Positions 1 to 9,756 of a DNA stretch of 64,000 nucleotides are shown here, one piece after another; within the stretch, counting starts at the first letter, position 1; every line of letters starts with the position of its first letter. A program made the position numbers and the translations under genes. Source of the DNA: Ralstonia sp. NFACC01 (lineage in GTDB: Bacteria; Pseudomonadota; Gammaproteobacteria; Burkholderiales; Burkholderiaceae); contig NZ_FOWV01000002.1 of NCBI RefSeq assembly GCF_900115545.1, forward strand, positions 661,135 to 725,134, in the 5' to 3' direction. Below the pieces are notes generated by a model. That model was not told the DNA's origin. It saw only the letters and a program-made list of their open reading frames with translations, and searched no databases.

Positions 1-1769
1 ATGGACGGCTGCTTGGGCAGCAGAACACGGCTCTCGACCGTCGCACGGAAGCTTTGTGCCATGGCGCCGCCCATTGACGCGCCAGAAATGAAATCGAGTT
101 CGACATGGTTGGGCCGGGACAGGATCTTTGCGAACAACTCGCCCGCCCGCTTGGTCGCACGGTCAACATCGCCAATCCGGCCGAAGGCGCTGCTGATGTC
201 TTGGCGCACATCCCGGAAGTTTTGCGTGCCGCCGAAGAACATGCGCATGCGTTGCGGCCCTTCAGCATCGTTGGCGGAAGCAGGCTCCAGCGCAACACTG
301 ATGTGGGCGATTCTCATGGCCTTGACCAGTTCGGCGTGCTCGCCCTCTGTCAGGGCTCCAGACAGGGCGGGATGCTCCAGCGCTGAAAGGCCGTAATTCG
401 CGAAGTTGCCGCCGATTTCCTTGGCAAACTTCGAAAACGTCTCGCGTATGGCGGCCCGCTGCTGGGCGCGCACGTTTACATCTTCCGACGACAGGGCGCC
501 GAATCCCAAGGCCTCGGAAAGCGCGCTGGCATCCCGATCTGGCAATTCGTCGAACGTGCGCAGCGCGTCGTGGACGAGGTTGATCTTGTGCCCCGATTTC
601 AGCGTGTTGATTGCAGGCTTGGCCGTGCGTGCTGTCGCTGGCGACAACCGGAGTTCGGGCTCCACCCGCAACTCAGCCAACGGGGTCGCAGACGGTCCTA
701 CGCGCCGCGTATTGGCCGCTGCTGCATCGGTGGGCAGGGGCGTTCTGTCACGAAGGTTGCCGACCAAGGTCTCGCGTTTGGCAAGTTCCAGAAACGCCTT
801 GGCCGCCACGCCCGTCTTGGGGATGGTGTCTGGCGATCCGCCAAATCGCATCGTCAACACGCGCGCGAATGTGCGGCCCGCTCCGTTCGGGGTGCGCAAA
901 TCAGGGTTATGCGCCAGCATGGCAAGCACCGTGTCTTTGTTCGCAGCCTGGGCGAGCCGCATGACGGCCGTATTGCCGCGCGCGTCGCGGGCATCGATTG
1001 GCGCGCCCGCACGGACGAGCAGATCGACGGCATGCGCAGAGCGGGCGTTAAAAAGCGGCGTTGCGCCCTGATTGTTGGTCGCGTGCACGTCGGCACCGGC
1101 TTCGAGCAATTGCTCCAAGAGCGCCGTGTCGCGTCCTGCCACGGTATGCAGCGGCGTATTGCCCACGCCGTCCTGTGCGTTGATATTCGCGCCGTGCGCG
1201 ACCAGCGCCTTGGCCAACCTGAAGTTGTCACAACCCAGCGCGCTCACGAGCAGCGGGTCGCCATGGTGGTCAACGGCATTCACGAGGTCGGGATGCTTGG
1301 CGAGAATCTCGTCGAGCCGCTCAGATGAAAAATCGTGCTGCCACACCATGTCGAGCACCTCTGCGCGATGCTCGGCCTGGTGCAGAAAGGTCATCCCCCA
1401 GCCGTCACCAGATGGAATCGACGGTGCAGCGCCAGTATTCTTTGGCGACGTTGCGGACGCCGCTTCCCGGCGGCTCGTGCTTGGCGACCACTGCGCGCCG
1501 GAGCGAATCGCCTTGATGGCGTCGTGCAGTTCCGGGTCGGCGGACGTGCGCCCAGCGGCTTTTGGGCTGCTTGTGGAAGCGGCACTAATGGCAGGCAGTG
1601 TTCCAGTGTGCTTGCGTGCGGGCAGCCGGCTGAGTTGAGGCGCAACTTTGCGAGGGCTACGCCCCGTGCTGCTGCTCGTCTGCTCCGGCATCTGCCGGGC
1701 ATCGGTCACGCGGTTTGTAGGCGCGGACGAACCGAGCCAAGTGCGAACAAGGGAGACCGGGCTTTTCAT
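1..1769 (-). CDS. Ankyrin-repeat protein with class-3-lipase-like C-terminus, candidate type III effector (3' end outside window)
   Basis: The frame is open from an ATG at 1769 to the left edge, giving 589 residues with no stop. Residues 1-125 are rich in Ser, Pro, Ala and Arg with no signal peptide or hydrophobic stretch, as in many type III effector N-termini. Residues about 165-295 hold three to four ankyrin-type units (HGANINAQDGVGNTPLH is clearest). Residues 508-523 (RMRMFFGGTQNFRDVRQD) resemble the class 3 lipase strand motif. GASMGG at 563-568 fits the GxSxG nucleophile elbow, with Ala in place of the usual His before Ser. The catalytic Asp and His would lie beyond the edge. A perfect hrpII box lies 82 bases upstream. 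Ankyrin and lipase assignments come from motif reading; the effector role is inferred. Confidence 0.78.
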   Translation of the reverse strand, partial: MKSPVSLVRTWLGSSAPTNRVTDARQMPEQTSSSTGRSPRKVAPQLSRLPARKHTGTLPAISAASTSSPKAAGRTSADPELHDAIKAIRSGAQWSPSTSRREAASATSPKNTGAAPSIPSGDGWGMTFLHQAEHRAEVLDMVWQHDFSSERLDEILAKHPDLVNAVDHHGDPLLVSALGCDNFRLAKALVAHGANINAQDGVGNTPLHTVAGRDTALLEQLLEAGADVHATNNQGATPLFNARSAHAVDLLVRAGAPIDARDARGNTAVMRLAQAANKDTVLAMLAHNPDLRTPNGAGRTFARVLTMRFGGSPDTIPKTGVAAKAFLELAKRETLVGNLRDRTPLPTDAAAANTRRVGPSATPLAELRVEPELRLSPATARTAKPAINTLKSGHKINLVHDALRTFDELPDRDASALSEALGFGALSSEDVNVRAQQRAAIRETFSKFAKEIGGNFANYGLSALEHPALSGALTEGEHAELVKAMRIAHISVALEPASANDAEGPQRMRMFFGGTQNFRDVRQDISSAFGRIGDVDRATKRAGELFAKILSRPNHVELDFISGASMGGAMAQSFRATVESRVLLPKQPS

Positions 1770-1851
1770 GGGATCGTCCCATCGATATTAGAAAACACGA
1801 ATCACTGGATTCAATATTGTTTTCTGCACGTGTCAGCCGCGTACCGTGTTG

Positions 1852-1875
1852 CGAAATGGTGAGCGCGTGTGCGAA
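1852..1875 (-). promoter_or_regulatory. hrpII box (HrpB-type promoter element)
   Basis: On the minus strand TTCG (1875-1872) is followed by exactly 16 bases and a second TTCG (1855-1852). In Ralstonia TTCG-N16-TTCG is the established hrpII box found in HrpB-activated type III effector promoters. It points toward the effector-like gene starting at 1769 and lies downstream of the metE terminator. About two such matches are expected by chance in 64 kb over both strands, so the position in a promoter is what gives it weight. I saw no clean TANNNT -10 element at the usual distance. Confidence 0.6.
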
Positions 1876-1956
1876 GCGACGCTGCCTTGTTGGTTGACAA
1901 TCGCTCTGCTGCGACAGCGCTGTGGCACCTGGTGCACGTTGTGGCAAGAGATGACG

Positions 1957-1993
1957 AAAAAAAAACGCCAGCTGGATGGCTCCAGCCGGCGTC
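1957..1993 (-). terminator. Rho-independent terminator of metE
   Basis: Read on the minus strand, ACGCCGGCTGG and CCAGCTGGCGT form an 11-bp stem (one G-U pair) with a 6-base loop, followed by a run of eight to nine T. It starts about 20 bases after the metE stop and insulates the effector-like gene from metE transcription. Confidence 0.9.
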
Positions 1994-2012
1994 TTTTGGG
2001 GGCGCGCAACAA

Positions 2013-4334
2013 TCAGGCCGATGCGGTTTCCGCGTGAACATGCTGGCTGCCAGCATGTGCCGCGTTTGCGTGTTTGGCACGCAAGCGGCGCGTGGCTTCC
2101 ACCATGCCTTGCAATGCCGCTTCCACTTCCGGCCAGCCGCGTGTTTTCAGGCCGCAGTCGGGGTTCACCCACAGGCGTTGCACCGGCACGACTTGAGCCG
2201 CCTTGTCGAGCAGCGCTTCCATCTCTTCCACGCGCGGCACGCGCGGCGAATGGATGTCGTACACGCCCGGGCCGATCTCGTTGGGGTACGCAAACTCGCC
2301 AAACGCGTCGAGCAGTTCCATGTTCGAGCGCGACGTCTCGATGGTGATCACGTCGGCATCCATCGACGCAATAGCTGGCAGGATGTCGTTGAACTCCGAA
2401 TAGCACATGTGCGTGTGGATCTGCGTGTCGTTGCGCACGCCGGAGGCCGACACGCGGAACGCACGCGCCGCCCATTCCAGGTAGCCTGGCACATCAGATG
2501 CGCGCAACGGCAGGCCTTCGCGGAAAGCCGGCTCGTCGATCTGGATGGCGGCAATGCCTGCGGCTTCCAGATCGCACACTTCGTCGCGCAGGGCCAGGGC
2601 GATCTGCAGCGCGGTCTGCTCGCGCGGCTGGTCGTCGCGCACGAAAGACCATTGCAGCATCGTCACGGGGCCGGTCAGCATGCCCTTCATCGGCTTGGCG
2701 GTCAGGCTTTGCGCGTACTTGGACCATTCGACCGTCATGGCTTCGGGGCGATACACGTCGCCGTAGATGACGGGTGGCTTCACGCAGCGCGAGCCGTAGC
2801 TCTGCACCCAGCCGTTGACGGTGAAGGCGTAGCCCCACAGCAGCTCGCCGAAGTATTCGACCATGTCGTTGCGCTCGGCTTCTCCGTGCACGAGCATGTC
2901 GAGGCCCAGGGCTTCCTGGCGGCGCACGACATCGGAGATCTCAGCCCGCATGCGTTGCAGGTAATCCAGTGCGGGCAGTTCGCCGCGCTTGTGCTGTGCG
3001 CGTGCCTGGCGAATCTCGGCCGTCTGCGGGAACGAGCCGATGGTGGTGGTCGGCAGCAGCGGCAGGTTCAGGCGGGCTTGCTGTGCTTCAGCGCGAGTCG
3101 CATAGGGCGCGGCGCGGTCGGCATCTTCTGCGCGGATCGCGGCCACGCGCTTCTTGACGCTGGCGTTGTGCACGCGGCGCGATTCGGTACGCGAGGCGAT
3201 GGCGGCACGGTTGTCATCGAGCGCCTTCTGCACGGCAGCGGGGCCTTCGACCAGCGCGAGCTTGAGGATCGCCAGTTCGTCCAGCTTCTGGCGCGCGAAG
3301 GCCAGCCAGCCCTTGAGTTCGTCGTCGAGCTTGGTTTCGGCAGACAGATCCACCGGCACATGCAGCAGCGAGCAGCTCGGCGCCACCCACAGGCGATCGC
3401 CAAAGGCCTCGGCCAGCGGCGCCACGCTTTCCAGCACGCGTGCCAGATTCGAACGCCAGATGTTGCGGCCATCCACCACACCAATGGAGAGGACCTTGTC
3501 GGCAGGCCACGGCGCGAAGGCGCCAAGCTGTTCCGGTGCACGCACCAGATCCAGATGCACGCCATCGACCGGCAAGGCTTTGATCAGTGCTGCGTGGTGG
3601 GAAGCGGCTTCAAAGTAGGTCGCAAGCAGCAGCTTCGGGCCCTTGGCGGCGGCCAGCGCCTGGTAAGCGGGACCGAATGCATCTACCCAGGCTTGCGGCA
3701 GATCCAGCACCAGCGCAGGTTCGTCAATCTGCACCCATTCGACATTCAGTGCGGCCAGGCGTTTGAGCACGGCCGTGTAGGCCTGCAGGATTTGCGGCAG
3801 TAGCGTGAGCTTGTCGGTCAGGCCGTTGCGGGCCTTAGCAAGATGCAGGAACGTCACCGGCCCGATCAGGGCAACCTTCACGCGGTGCCCGGCGGCCTGC
3901 GCTTCGCGCACCTCGTCGAACAGCCATTGGGTGCCGGGTCCAAAGTGCAGGTCCGGCGTGAGTTCGGGCACGAGGTAATGGTAATTCGTGTCGAACCACT
4001 TCGTCATTTCCATGGCGGCATGGTCGGCATTGCCGCGCGCGAGCACGAACGATTGCGCCAGCGTCAGCTGTGCGGCGTCAAAGCCATAGCGTGTGGGAAT
4101 GGCGCCGAGCAGCGCGGCCGTCTGCAGCATCTGGTCGTACCAGGCGAAATCGCCCACGGTCACAAAATCGAGGCCGGCATCGCGCTGTGCCGTCCAGTGG
4201 CGCTCGCGCAAAGCGCGGCCGGTGGCGCGCAGGTCATCTTCGGACGAGGCGCCTTTCCAGAACGATTCGAGGGCGAACTTCAGCTCGCGTTGTGCGCCGA
4301 TGCGCGGGTAGCCGAGGGTATGGATGGTCGTCAT
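2013..4334 (-). CDS. metE: Cobalamin-independent methionine synthase (5-methyltetrahydropteroyltriglutamate-homocysteine methyltransferase)
   Basis: This enzyme transfers the methyl group of 5-methyltetrahydropteroyltri-L-glutamate to homocysteine, the last step of methionine synthesis, in the cytoplasm. The 773-residue length is normal for MetE. The N-terminus [19 protein letters not shown] is the family signature. The C-terminal barrel carries the zinc ligands: His and Cys in [10 protein letters not shown] and the late Cys in [11 protein letters not shown]. It is transcribed divergently from metR with MetR boxes between them, so methionine- and homocysteine-responsive activation by MetR is expected. 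A strong terminator follows the gene. Confidence 0.98.
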   Translation of the reverse strand: MTTIHTLGYPRIGAQRELKFALESFWKGASSEDDLRATGRALRERHWTAQRDAGLDFVTVGDFAWYDQMLQTAALLGAIPTRYGFDAAQLTLAQSFVLARGNADHAAMEMTKWFDTNYHYLVPELTPDLHFGPGTQWLFDEVREAQAAGHRVKVALIGPVTFLHLAKARNGLTDKLTLLPQILQAYTAVLKRLAALNVEWVQIDEPALVLDLPQAWVDAFGPAYQALAAAKGPKLLLATYFEAASHHAALIKALPVDGVHLDLVRAPEQLGAFAPWPADKVLSIGVVDGRNIWRSNLARVLESVAPLAEAFGDRLWVAPSCSLLHVPVDLSAETKLDDELKGWLAFARQKLDELAILKLALVEGPAAVQKALDDNRAAIASRTESRRVHNASVKKRVAAIRAEDADRAAPYATRAEAQQARLNLPLLPTTTIGSFPQTAEIRQARAQHKRGELPALDYLQRMRAEISDVVRRQEALGLDMLVHGEAERNDMVEYFGELLWGYAFTVNGWVQSYGSRCVKPPVIYGDVYRPEAMTVEWSKYAQSLTAKPMKGMLTGPVTMLQWSFVRDDQPREQTALQIALALRDEVCDLEAAGIAAIQIDEPAFREGLPLRASDVPGYLEWAARAFRVSASGVRNDTQIHTHMCYSEFNDILPAIASMDADVITIETSRSNMELLDAFGEFAYPNEIGPGVYDIHSPRVPRVEEMEALLDKAAQVVPVQRLWVNPDCGLKTRGWPEVEAALQGMVEATRRLRAKHANAAHAGSQHVHAETASA

Positions 4335-4394
4335 GGTGGTCGCAGGAGAGGCGATTCGTTTTTCAGTCCTGCGATGATCGGCGACCCTACGTCA

Positions 4395-4437
4395 TGAATC
4401 AAATGATATTATTTTCGCCAAAGTTGAATCATATTCA
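4395..4437. promoter_or_regulatory. MetR binding sites between metE and metR
   Basis: TGAATCATATTCA (4425-4437) is a perfect TGAA-N5-TTCA MetR box. A weaker copy, TGAATCAAATGAT (4395-4407), lies 30 bases away toward metE. Paired strong and weak sites in the divergent metE/metR spacer are the known arrangement for MetR control. The surrounding bases are unusually AT-rich for this genome. Confidence 0.85.
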
Positions 4438-4458
4438 TACATTGGAAGCCGCACCAAC

Positions 4459-5376
4459 ATGCTTGAAATCCGCCACCTACGCACGCTGATCGCCCTGGCC
4501 GACGGTGGCTCCGTCTCGCGCGCCGCCGAGCGGCTGCACCTGACGCAGTCGGCGCTGTCGCATCAGTTGCGCGCGCTGGAGTCGCACTATGGGCTGGCCG
4601 TCGTGCGCCGCAAGGGCCAGACGGTGGAATTGACCGAAGCGGGCGAGCGCATGCTTGAACTCGCGCAAAAGGTCGTTGCCGACATCCAGACCGCCGAGCG
4701 CGACCTTGAACGCATCAAGGGCCGCGCGGCCGGCACGCTGCGCATCGCGCTTGAATGCCACACGTGCTTTGACTGGCTGATGCCCGTGATGGACGCTTTC
4801 CGCCAGCGCTGGCCCGAGGTCGAGATGGATCTTGTGTCGGGGTTCCATACCGATCCGCTGGCGCTGCTCAAGGACGGCCGTGCCGACGTCATCATTGGCT
4901 CCGATGCCAAGATGCGACGCGGCGTGGTGTTTGCGCCGCTGTTCCGCTTCGAGATCCTCGCCGTGCTGCCGGTTGACCACGCGCTGCGCAACAAGAAGTG
5001 GCTGGAGGCAAAGGACTTTACGGACCAGACGCTCATCACGTACCCCGTGCCCGAAGAGCGCATCGATCTGATCCGGCAGGTCCTGACGCCGGCCGGGATC
5101 GCATTCAACCGCCGCACGGCGGAACTGACCATCGCAGTGCTGCAGCTCGTCGCCAGCCGACGTGGGCTTGCCGCGCTGCCGAGCTGGGGCATCAAGAATT
5201 ACGTCGATTACGAATACGTCGTGGCCAAGCGTGTCGGCAAGGAGGGCCTGTGGAGCGATCTCTACGCCGCCATGACGCGCGACTATGCGCAGGCGCCGTT
5301 TGCGCAGGACTTTATCGAGACGGCCAAGTCGATCTGCTTTGCGCAGTTGCCGGGCTTGATGCCGCTGGAAGCGTAA
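4459..5376 (+). CDS. metR: LysR-family activator of methionine biosynthesis MetR
   Basis: The 305-residue protein has an N-terminal winged helix-turn-helix (MLEIRHLRTLIALADGGS, then SRAAERLHLTQSALSHQLRALE) and a LysR effector-binding domain. FTPV-type substitutions and the LECHTCFDWLMPVMDAFR segment are typical of MetR, which uses homocysteine as co-activator. Its place divergent from metE, with a perfect MetR box 21 bases before its own start, supports the name and suggests autoregulation. It ends directly at the stop of the convergent LysR gene. Confidence 0.95.
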   Translation: MLEIRHLRTLIALADGGSVSRAAERLHLTQSALSHQLRALESHYGLAVVRRKGQTVELTEAGERMLELAQKVVADIQTAERDLERIKGRAAGTLRIALECHTCFDWLMPVMDAFRQRWPEVEMDLVSGFHTDPLALLKDGRADVIIGSDAKMRRGVVFAPLFRFEILAVLPVDHALRNKKWLEAKDFTDQTLITYPVPEERIDLIRQVLTPAGIAFNRRTAELTIAVLQLVASRRGLAALPSWGIKNYVDYEYVVAKRVGKEGLWSDLYAAMTRDYAQAPFAQDFIETAKSICFAQLPGLMPLEA

Positions 5377-6297
5377 TCAGGCGTGCCCCTTGCGGGGCAG
5401 GCGCGGCAACTTGCCTTGCAGACCGTCTTTCAGGAAGTCCAGCAAGTGCCGCGTCGCGAGCGTCCGGTATCGGCTGGGCATCGCTAGCATGTAAAGGCGG
5501 CTGCCAAACACGCTGAACCGATACCCCGGCAGCACGCGTTTGACGTGCCCGTCGCGCAGATCATCAGCCGCGGCGTAATAGGGCAGGATTCCGAGCCCAT
5601 TGCCCGAACGCACGGCGGCTTGAAGGAACAGGTAGTTGTCGGACGAGACGCCCGGGTCCAGCGTCACGAGTGTCCGTTCATCGCCCAGTTGCGCCGATAG
5701 CCGCAGCGGTTGCCCAACCGCAGGCGCGCTGACGATGGTGTGTTCGCCTAGCGCGTCGAGGGTTTTTGGCATGCCATGCGCGGCCAGGTAATCCGGCGCC
5801 GCGCACAGCACCCAGTCAACCTCATCGAGCAGCGTGGCGACGAGCGATTCCGGCGGGTTCGAGACGATGCGCAGCGCCACATCCACATCTTCGCCAATCA
5901 GGTCGGACACCCGGTTGTCGAACCGCACGTCTAGGCGGATATCCGGATACGCACGCTTGAAGGCCACCAGCAGCGGCGACACCAGCAAATGCCCCAACCC
6001 CGTCGGCACCGACAGCCGCACGCTGCCTTGCAGTGATTTGCCGAGCGACGAGACCAGCGCGTCGGCGGCGGCCATTTCGCGCAGGATGCTGCGGCCGTGT
6101 TCGTAGATGCCGGCACCCACCTCCGTCGGTTCCACGCGGCGCGTGGTCCGGCGCAGCAATTGCACGCCCAGTGCGCGCTCAAACGCCTTCAGCCGGTGGC
6201 TCACGTTCGAGCGCGTGGTCTGCAGCCGGCGTGCCGCCGCCGACAGGTTGCCCGCATCGACGATTTCCACGAACAGCTTGAGCGCATTGAGATCCAT
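5377..6297 (-). CDS. LysR-family transcriptional regulator
   Basis: The protein is 306 residues when started at the ATG giving MDLNALKLFVEIVDAGNLSA, which aligns with the usual LysR N-terminus; an upstream in-frame start would add 24 residues that look non-coding. The helix-turn-helix is AAARRLQTTRSNVSHRLKAFE, and the rest is a substrate-binding domain. It belongs to the CrgA/DmlR-like group often seen in Burkholderiales. It is divergent from the acyl-CoA dehydrogenase gene 113 bases away, which is its most likely target; the inducer is unknown. Confidence 0.9.
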   Translation of the reverse strand: MDLNALKLFVEIVDAGNLSAAARRLQTTRSNVSHRLKAFERALGVQLLRRTTRRVEPTEVGAGIYEHGRSILREMAAADALVSSLGKSLQGSVRLSVPTGLGHLLVSPLLVAFKRAYPDIRLDVRFDNRVSDLIGEDVDVALRIVSNPPESLVATLLDEVDWVLCAAPDYLAAHGMPKTLDALGEHTIVSAPAVGQPLRLSAQLGDERTLVTLDPGVSSDNYLFLQAAVRSGNGLGILPYYAAADDLRDGHVKRVLPGYRFSVFGSRLYMLAMPSRYRTLATRHLLDFLKDGLQGKLPRLPRKGHA

Positions 6298-6410
6298 GGC
6301 GGCCCGCCAGATTGGTGAATTGAATTCGACATTCTGTTGATGCGGGCGCGGATTGTCAAAACACGCCAACCCGGTAACATCCCCCGGAATATCCCACAGG
6401 AGCAGGTGAC

Positions 6411-7568
6411 ATGGCGCTCGACGACGAATCCTTCGGCCTGCTGCAGCAATCGGTGCAGCGATTCATCCAGGAACGGCTCGTGCCGGCGGAAAACATTCTC
6501 GAGGAAGAGGATGACGTGCCCGCCGACATCGTTGCCGACATGAAGGAGATGGGCCTCTTCGGCCTGTCGATTCCGGAAGAGCACGGCGGGATTGGCCTGG
6601 CGATGGCGCAGGAATGCGAGGTGGCGTACGACCTCGGGCACACGGCGCTGGCTTTCCGCTCGGTGTTTGGCACCAACGTCGGCATCGGCTCGCAGGGCAT
6701 CCTGATGGACGGCACCGATGCGCAAAAGGCCAACTACCTGCCGCGCATTGCCAGCGGCGAGCTCATCATCTCGTTTGCACTCACGGAACCGAACGCGGGG
6801 TCGGATGCTGCATCGCTGCAGACGCGCGCCACGCTGGAAGGCGATCACTACGTCATCAACGGGACCAAGCGTTTCATCACCAACGCGCCGCGTGCCGGGG
6901 CATTTACGCTGATGGCGCGCACGGGCGACGAAGGCGCGGGCGGCATCTCAGCCTTTATCGTGCCGGCCGACACGCCGGGCATCACGCTCGGCAAGCCCGA
7001 CAAGAAGATGGGGCAGCGTGGCACCAAGACGTGTGATGTGATGCTCGATAACGTGCGCGTGCCGGCAGCCAACATCATTGGCGGCGTGGCAGGGCAGGGC
7101 TTCAAGACGGCGATGAAGGTGCTGGACCGCGGCCGCCTGCATATCTCGGCGCTGGCATGCGGCATGGCGCACCGGCTGATGACCGACGCGGTGGCCTATG
7201 CCAAGGAGCGCAAGCAGTTCGGACAGCCCATCGCAGACTTTCAATTGATCCAGGCCATGCTGGCCGACAGCCAGGCAGAGCTGTACGCCGGCATGTCGAT
7301 GGTGCGGGATTGCGCGCGCCGGTACGACGCCAAGCCCGTCGGCAAACAGGACCACGAAGTCAGCATGCTGGCCTCGTGCACCAAGATGTTCTGCACGGAG
7401 ATGGTCGGCCGCGTGGCGGACCGTGCTGTACAGATTCACGGTGGCGCGGGCTACATCGCCGAATACAAGGCCGAGCGTTTCTACCGCGATGTGCGCCTGC
7501 TGCGTCTGTACGAGGGCACTACGCAGATCCAGCAGCTCATCATCGCCAAGAACCTGCTGCGCGACTAG
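6411..7568 (+). CDS. Acyl-CoA dehydrogenase
   Basis: This is a 385-residue flavoprotein of the acyl-CoA dehydrogenase family, which introduces a 2,3 double bond into an acyl-CoA using FAD and electron-transfer flavoprotein. ALTEPNAGSDA and KRFITNAPRAG are the FAD/substrate-loop signatures. The C-terminal IHGGAGYIAEYKAERFYRD and LYEGTTQIQ segments are the second family signature, with Glu in YEGT at the usual catalytic-base position. AGGAG precedes the ATG at a good distance. No other beta-oxidation gene is adjacent, so the chain length or branched substrate cannot be named. The divergent LysR gene may control it. Confidence 0.93.
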   Translation: MALDDESFGLLQQSVQRFIQERLVPAENILEEEDDVPADIVADMKEMGLFGLSIPEEHGGIGLAMAQECEVAYDLGHTALAFRSVFGTNVGIGSQGILMDGTDAQKANYLPRIASGELIISFALTEPNAGSDAASLQTRATLEGDHYVINGTKRFITNAPRAGAFTLMARTGDEGAGGISAFIVPADTPGITLGKPDKKMGQRGTKTCDVMLDNVRVPAANIIGGVAGQGFKTAMKVLDRGRLHISALACGMAHRLMTDAVAYAKERKQFGQPIADFQLIQAMLADSQAELYAGMSMVRDCARRYDAKPVGKQDHEVSMLASCTKMFCTEMVGRVADRAVQIHGGAGYIAEYKAERFYRDVRLLRLYEGTTQIQQLIIAKNLLRD

Positions 7569-7672
7569 GCTGGCTCTAACAATCTTCCAGGATATGGCTC
7601 TGTTTTGGAGCCACGTTCTGGTTCAGAATGGGCGCATTCCTGTTCGATTGCACGGTTGCTGCCGGAGTTGCC

Positions 7673-8311
7673 ATGTACGTTCCCGCCCACTTTGAAGAAT
7701 CGCGCCCTGACGCGCTGCACGACCTGATCGCGCAGAACCCGTTCGGGACGCTCGTCACGCATGGCGAGCATGGGCTGGACGCAAACCACATTCCGTTTTT
7801 GCTGCTGCCGGAAGAGGGCAACCTTGGTGCGCTGCATGCCCACGTGGCACGCGCCAATCCGGTCTGGAAAGACGTGGAAAATGGCGACGAGGTGCTGGTC
7901 ATCTTCCGAGCGGGCGATGCGTATATCTCGCCAACGTGGTATCCGAGCAAGCACGAAGCCCACCGGCAGGTGCCGACATGGAACTACCGCGTCGTGCATG
8001 CGCATGGTCGTATCACCGTGCGTGACGACGAGCGTTTTGTGCGCGGCGTGCTGGCACGCCTGACGCGCACACATGAGGCATCGCAACCCACGCCGTGGAA
8101 GATGTCCGACGCCCCGGCCGACTACATCGATGACTTGTTGAAGATGATCGTGGGCATCGAGATCGAGATCACGCGCCTTGAGGGCAAGCTCAAGCTCGGC
8201 CAGAACCGGGAAGCGCGCGATGCACGCGGCGCGGGCGAGGCGCTCAAGGCCAACGGCGCGCATGTCATTGGCGACGCGATGCTCGCTGCGCTGGCTGCAA
8301 AGACGGAATGA
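7673..8311 (+). CDS. FMN-binding negative transcriptional regulator family protein (PaiB-like)
   Basis: From the ATG giving MYVPAHFEESRPDALHDLI the protein is 212 residues, the usual PaiB length. LIAQNPFGTLVTHGEHGLDA, the ISPTWYPSKHEAHRQVPTWNY block and the C-terminal GIEIEITRLEGKLKLGQNR block are family hallmarks of the split-barrel FMN-binding fold. PaiB was named as a repressor of sporulation and protease genes in Bacillus; whether homologues in proteobacteria act on DNA or as flavin enzymes is not settled. An earlier in-frame ATG at 7628 adds 15 unlikely residues. Confidence 0.88.
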   Translation: MYVPAHFEESRPDALHDLIAQNPFGTLVTHGEHGLDANHIPFLLLPEEGNLGALHAHVARANPVWKDVENGDEVLVIFRAGDAYISPTWYPSKHEAHRQVPTWNYRVVHAHGRITVRDDERFVRGVLARLTRTHEASQPTPWKMSDAPADYIDDLLKMIVGIEIEITRLEGKLKLGQNREARDARGAGEALKANGAHVIGDAMLAALAAKTE

Positions 8312-8350
8312 TGGGAGCGGCGGACTGTTAATCCGTCGCTCCACACCGCA

Positions 8351-9622
8351 TTACTTCACACTGCGCGCCGGCAGAATCTCGCCGCGCACTTCCCCAAAGC
8401 CCACGCGATAGCCATCGCCCTGGCACCAGCCGGTCATGGTGACTTCGTCGCCGTCTTCTAAGAAGGCGCGCGTGGTGCCGTTGCCGAGGTCCAGCGGCTG
8501 CTTGCCGTTGACGGTCAGCTCCAGCAGGCTGCCGTAGGAATCCGGCGTCGTTCCGCTGATGGTGCCCGAGCCCATCAGGTCACCCACGCGCACATTGCAG
8601 CCGGACACGGTGTGGTGTGCAAGCTGCTGGGCCATCGTCCAGTACATCGCGCGGAAGTTGGTGCGGGCGATCGTGGTGCGCTCGCCGCCGTGGGGCCGCA
8701 GCGCAGTTTCGAGGGCAATGTCGTAGGCGTTGGGACGGCTCTGCCGCAGGTACTCCAGCGGCTCGGGCGATTGCGCCGGGTTGGCCACGCGGAACGGCTC
8801 CAGCGCCTCCATCGTCACGATCCACGGCGAGATCGATGTGCCGAAGCCCTTCGAGTTGAACGGGCCGAGCGGCACGTATTCCCATTGCTGGATGTCGCGC
8901 GCGCTCCAGTCGTTGAGGAGCACGACGCCGAACATATGGTCCGGTGCCGCGTCGACAGAAACCGGCTCGCCGAGCGCGCTCGGTTTGCCGACCACAAAGG
9001 CCATCTCGAGTTCGTAGTCCAGCTTGCGGCAGGCCGTGAAGATCGGGCGCGGCTGATCGGGCAGCTTGATCTGGCCCATCGGGCGGTGCAGCGGTGTGCC
9101 GCTCACCACCACGGAGCTGGCGCGGCCGTTGTAGCCGATCGGGATTTCCAGCCAGTTGGGCAGCAGCGCGTTCTCGGGATCGCGGAACATGCGGCCGACG
9201 TTGGTGGCGTGCTCGCGCGACGAATAGAAATCCGTATAGCCGGGGATGTCGATGGGCAGGTGCATCACGGCATGCACTTGCGGCACCAGCGCGCGAGCGT
9301 GCAGCGTGGCGTTGTCGCGCACGTGCGTGTCGGCCACGCTGAACAGCGCTTGCAGCTTCTTGCGCGTTTCCGCCCAGATGGGCTTGCCGAGGGCGATGAA
9401 GGTGTTGAGCTTGCCGGTGCGGAACGCGCCGCGTGTTGCTGCGGGGAGCAGGCCAGCGTCATCCAGGGCGCCGAGATCGATGACCTGATCGCCCAGTGCC
9501 ACACCTGCGCGTGGCGACGGGTTTTCCTTGGTGGAGAAGATGCCGAAGGGCAGGTTTTCCAGGGGGAAATGGGTGTCTGGGGTGTTGGCGGATTCTAGCC
9601 AGCTTAGTTGGCGGGTGGTCAT
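8351..9622 (-). CDS. fahA: Fumarylacetoacetase
   Basis: This enzyme hydrolyses fumarylacetoacetate to fumarate and acetoacetate, the final step of tyrosine/homogentisate breakdown. The 423-residue length matches the long eukaryote-like FAH with an SH3-like N-terminal domain and a catalytic C-terminal fold. DFYSSREHATNVGRMFR carries the metal Asp and catalytic His, and the metal site continues in ELEMAFVVGK and LLNDWSARDIQQWEY. It follows hmgA on the same strand after a 305-base spacer holding a palindromic repeat, so co-transcription is likely but may be modulated there. Confidence 0.96.
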   Translation of the reverse strand: MTTRQLSWLESANTPDTHFPLENLPFGIFSTKENPSPRAGVALGDQVIDLGALDDAGLLPAATRGAFRTGKLNTFIALGKPIWAETRKKLQALFSVADTHVRDNATLHARALVPQVHAVMHLPIDIPGYTDFYSSREHATNVGRMFRDPENALLPNWLEIPIGYNGRASSVVVSGTPLHRPMGQIKLPDQPRPIFTACRKLDYELEMAFVVGKPSALGEPVSVDAAPDHMFGVVLLNDWSARDIQQWEYVPLGPFNSKGFGTSISPWIVTMEALEPFRVANPAQSPEPLEYLRQSRPNAYDIALETALRPHGGERTTIARTNFRAMYWTMAQQLAHHTVSGCNVRVGDLMGSGTISGTTPDSYGSLLELTVNGKQPLDLGNGTTRAFLEDGDEVTMTGWCQGDGYRVGFGEVRGEILPARSVK

Positions 9623-9705
9623 GATGGGGCGGTGGTTTGTTTGTTGAGTCGGTTATTGCTTGACGTTGCTGGTGCATCCCTTGTTTCACCCCCTGCCGGG
9701 GGCGA

Positions 9706-9737
9706 CTTACTTTCTTTGTCTTGCCAAAGAAAGTAAG
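9706..9737. repeat. REP-like palindrome in the hmgA-fahA spacer
   Basis: CTTACTTTCTTTG (9706-9718) and CAAAGAAAGTAAG (9725-9737) are perfect 13-base inverted arms around a 6-base loop. From memory, similar palindromes recur between genes in Ralstonia and relatives as dispersed repeats. In this window I found only this copy. Confidence 0.75.
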
Positions 9738-9756
9738 CAAAGAAAGGCGCGCCCGA

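Noticed and set aside
1869..3803. Open frame of 644 codons on the plus strand
   Set aside because: It is antisense to metE and has shadow composition.
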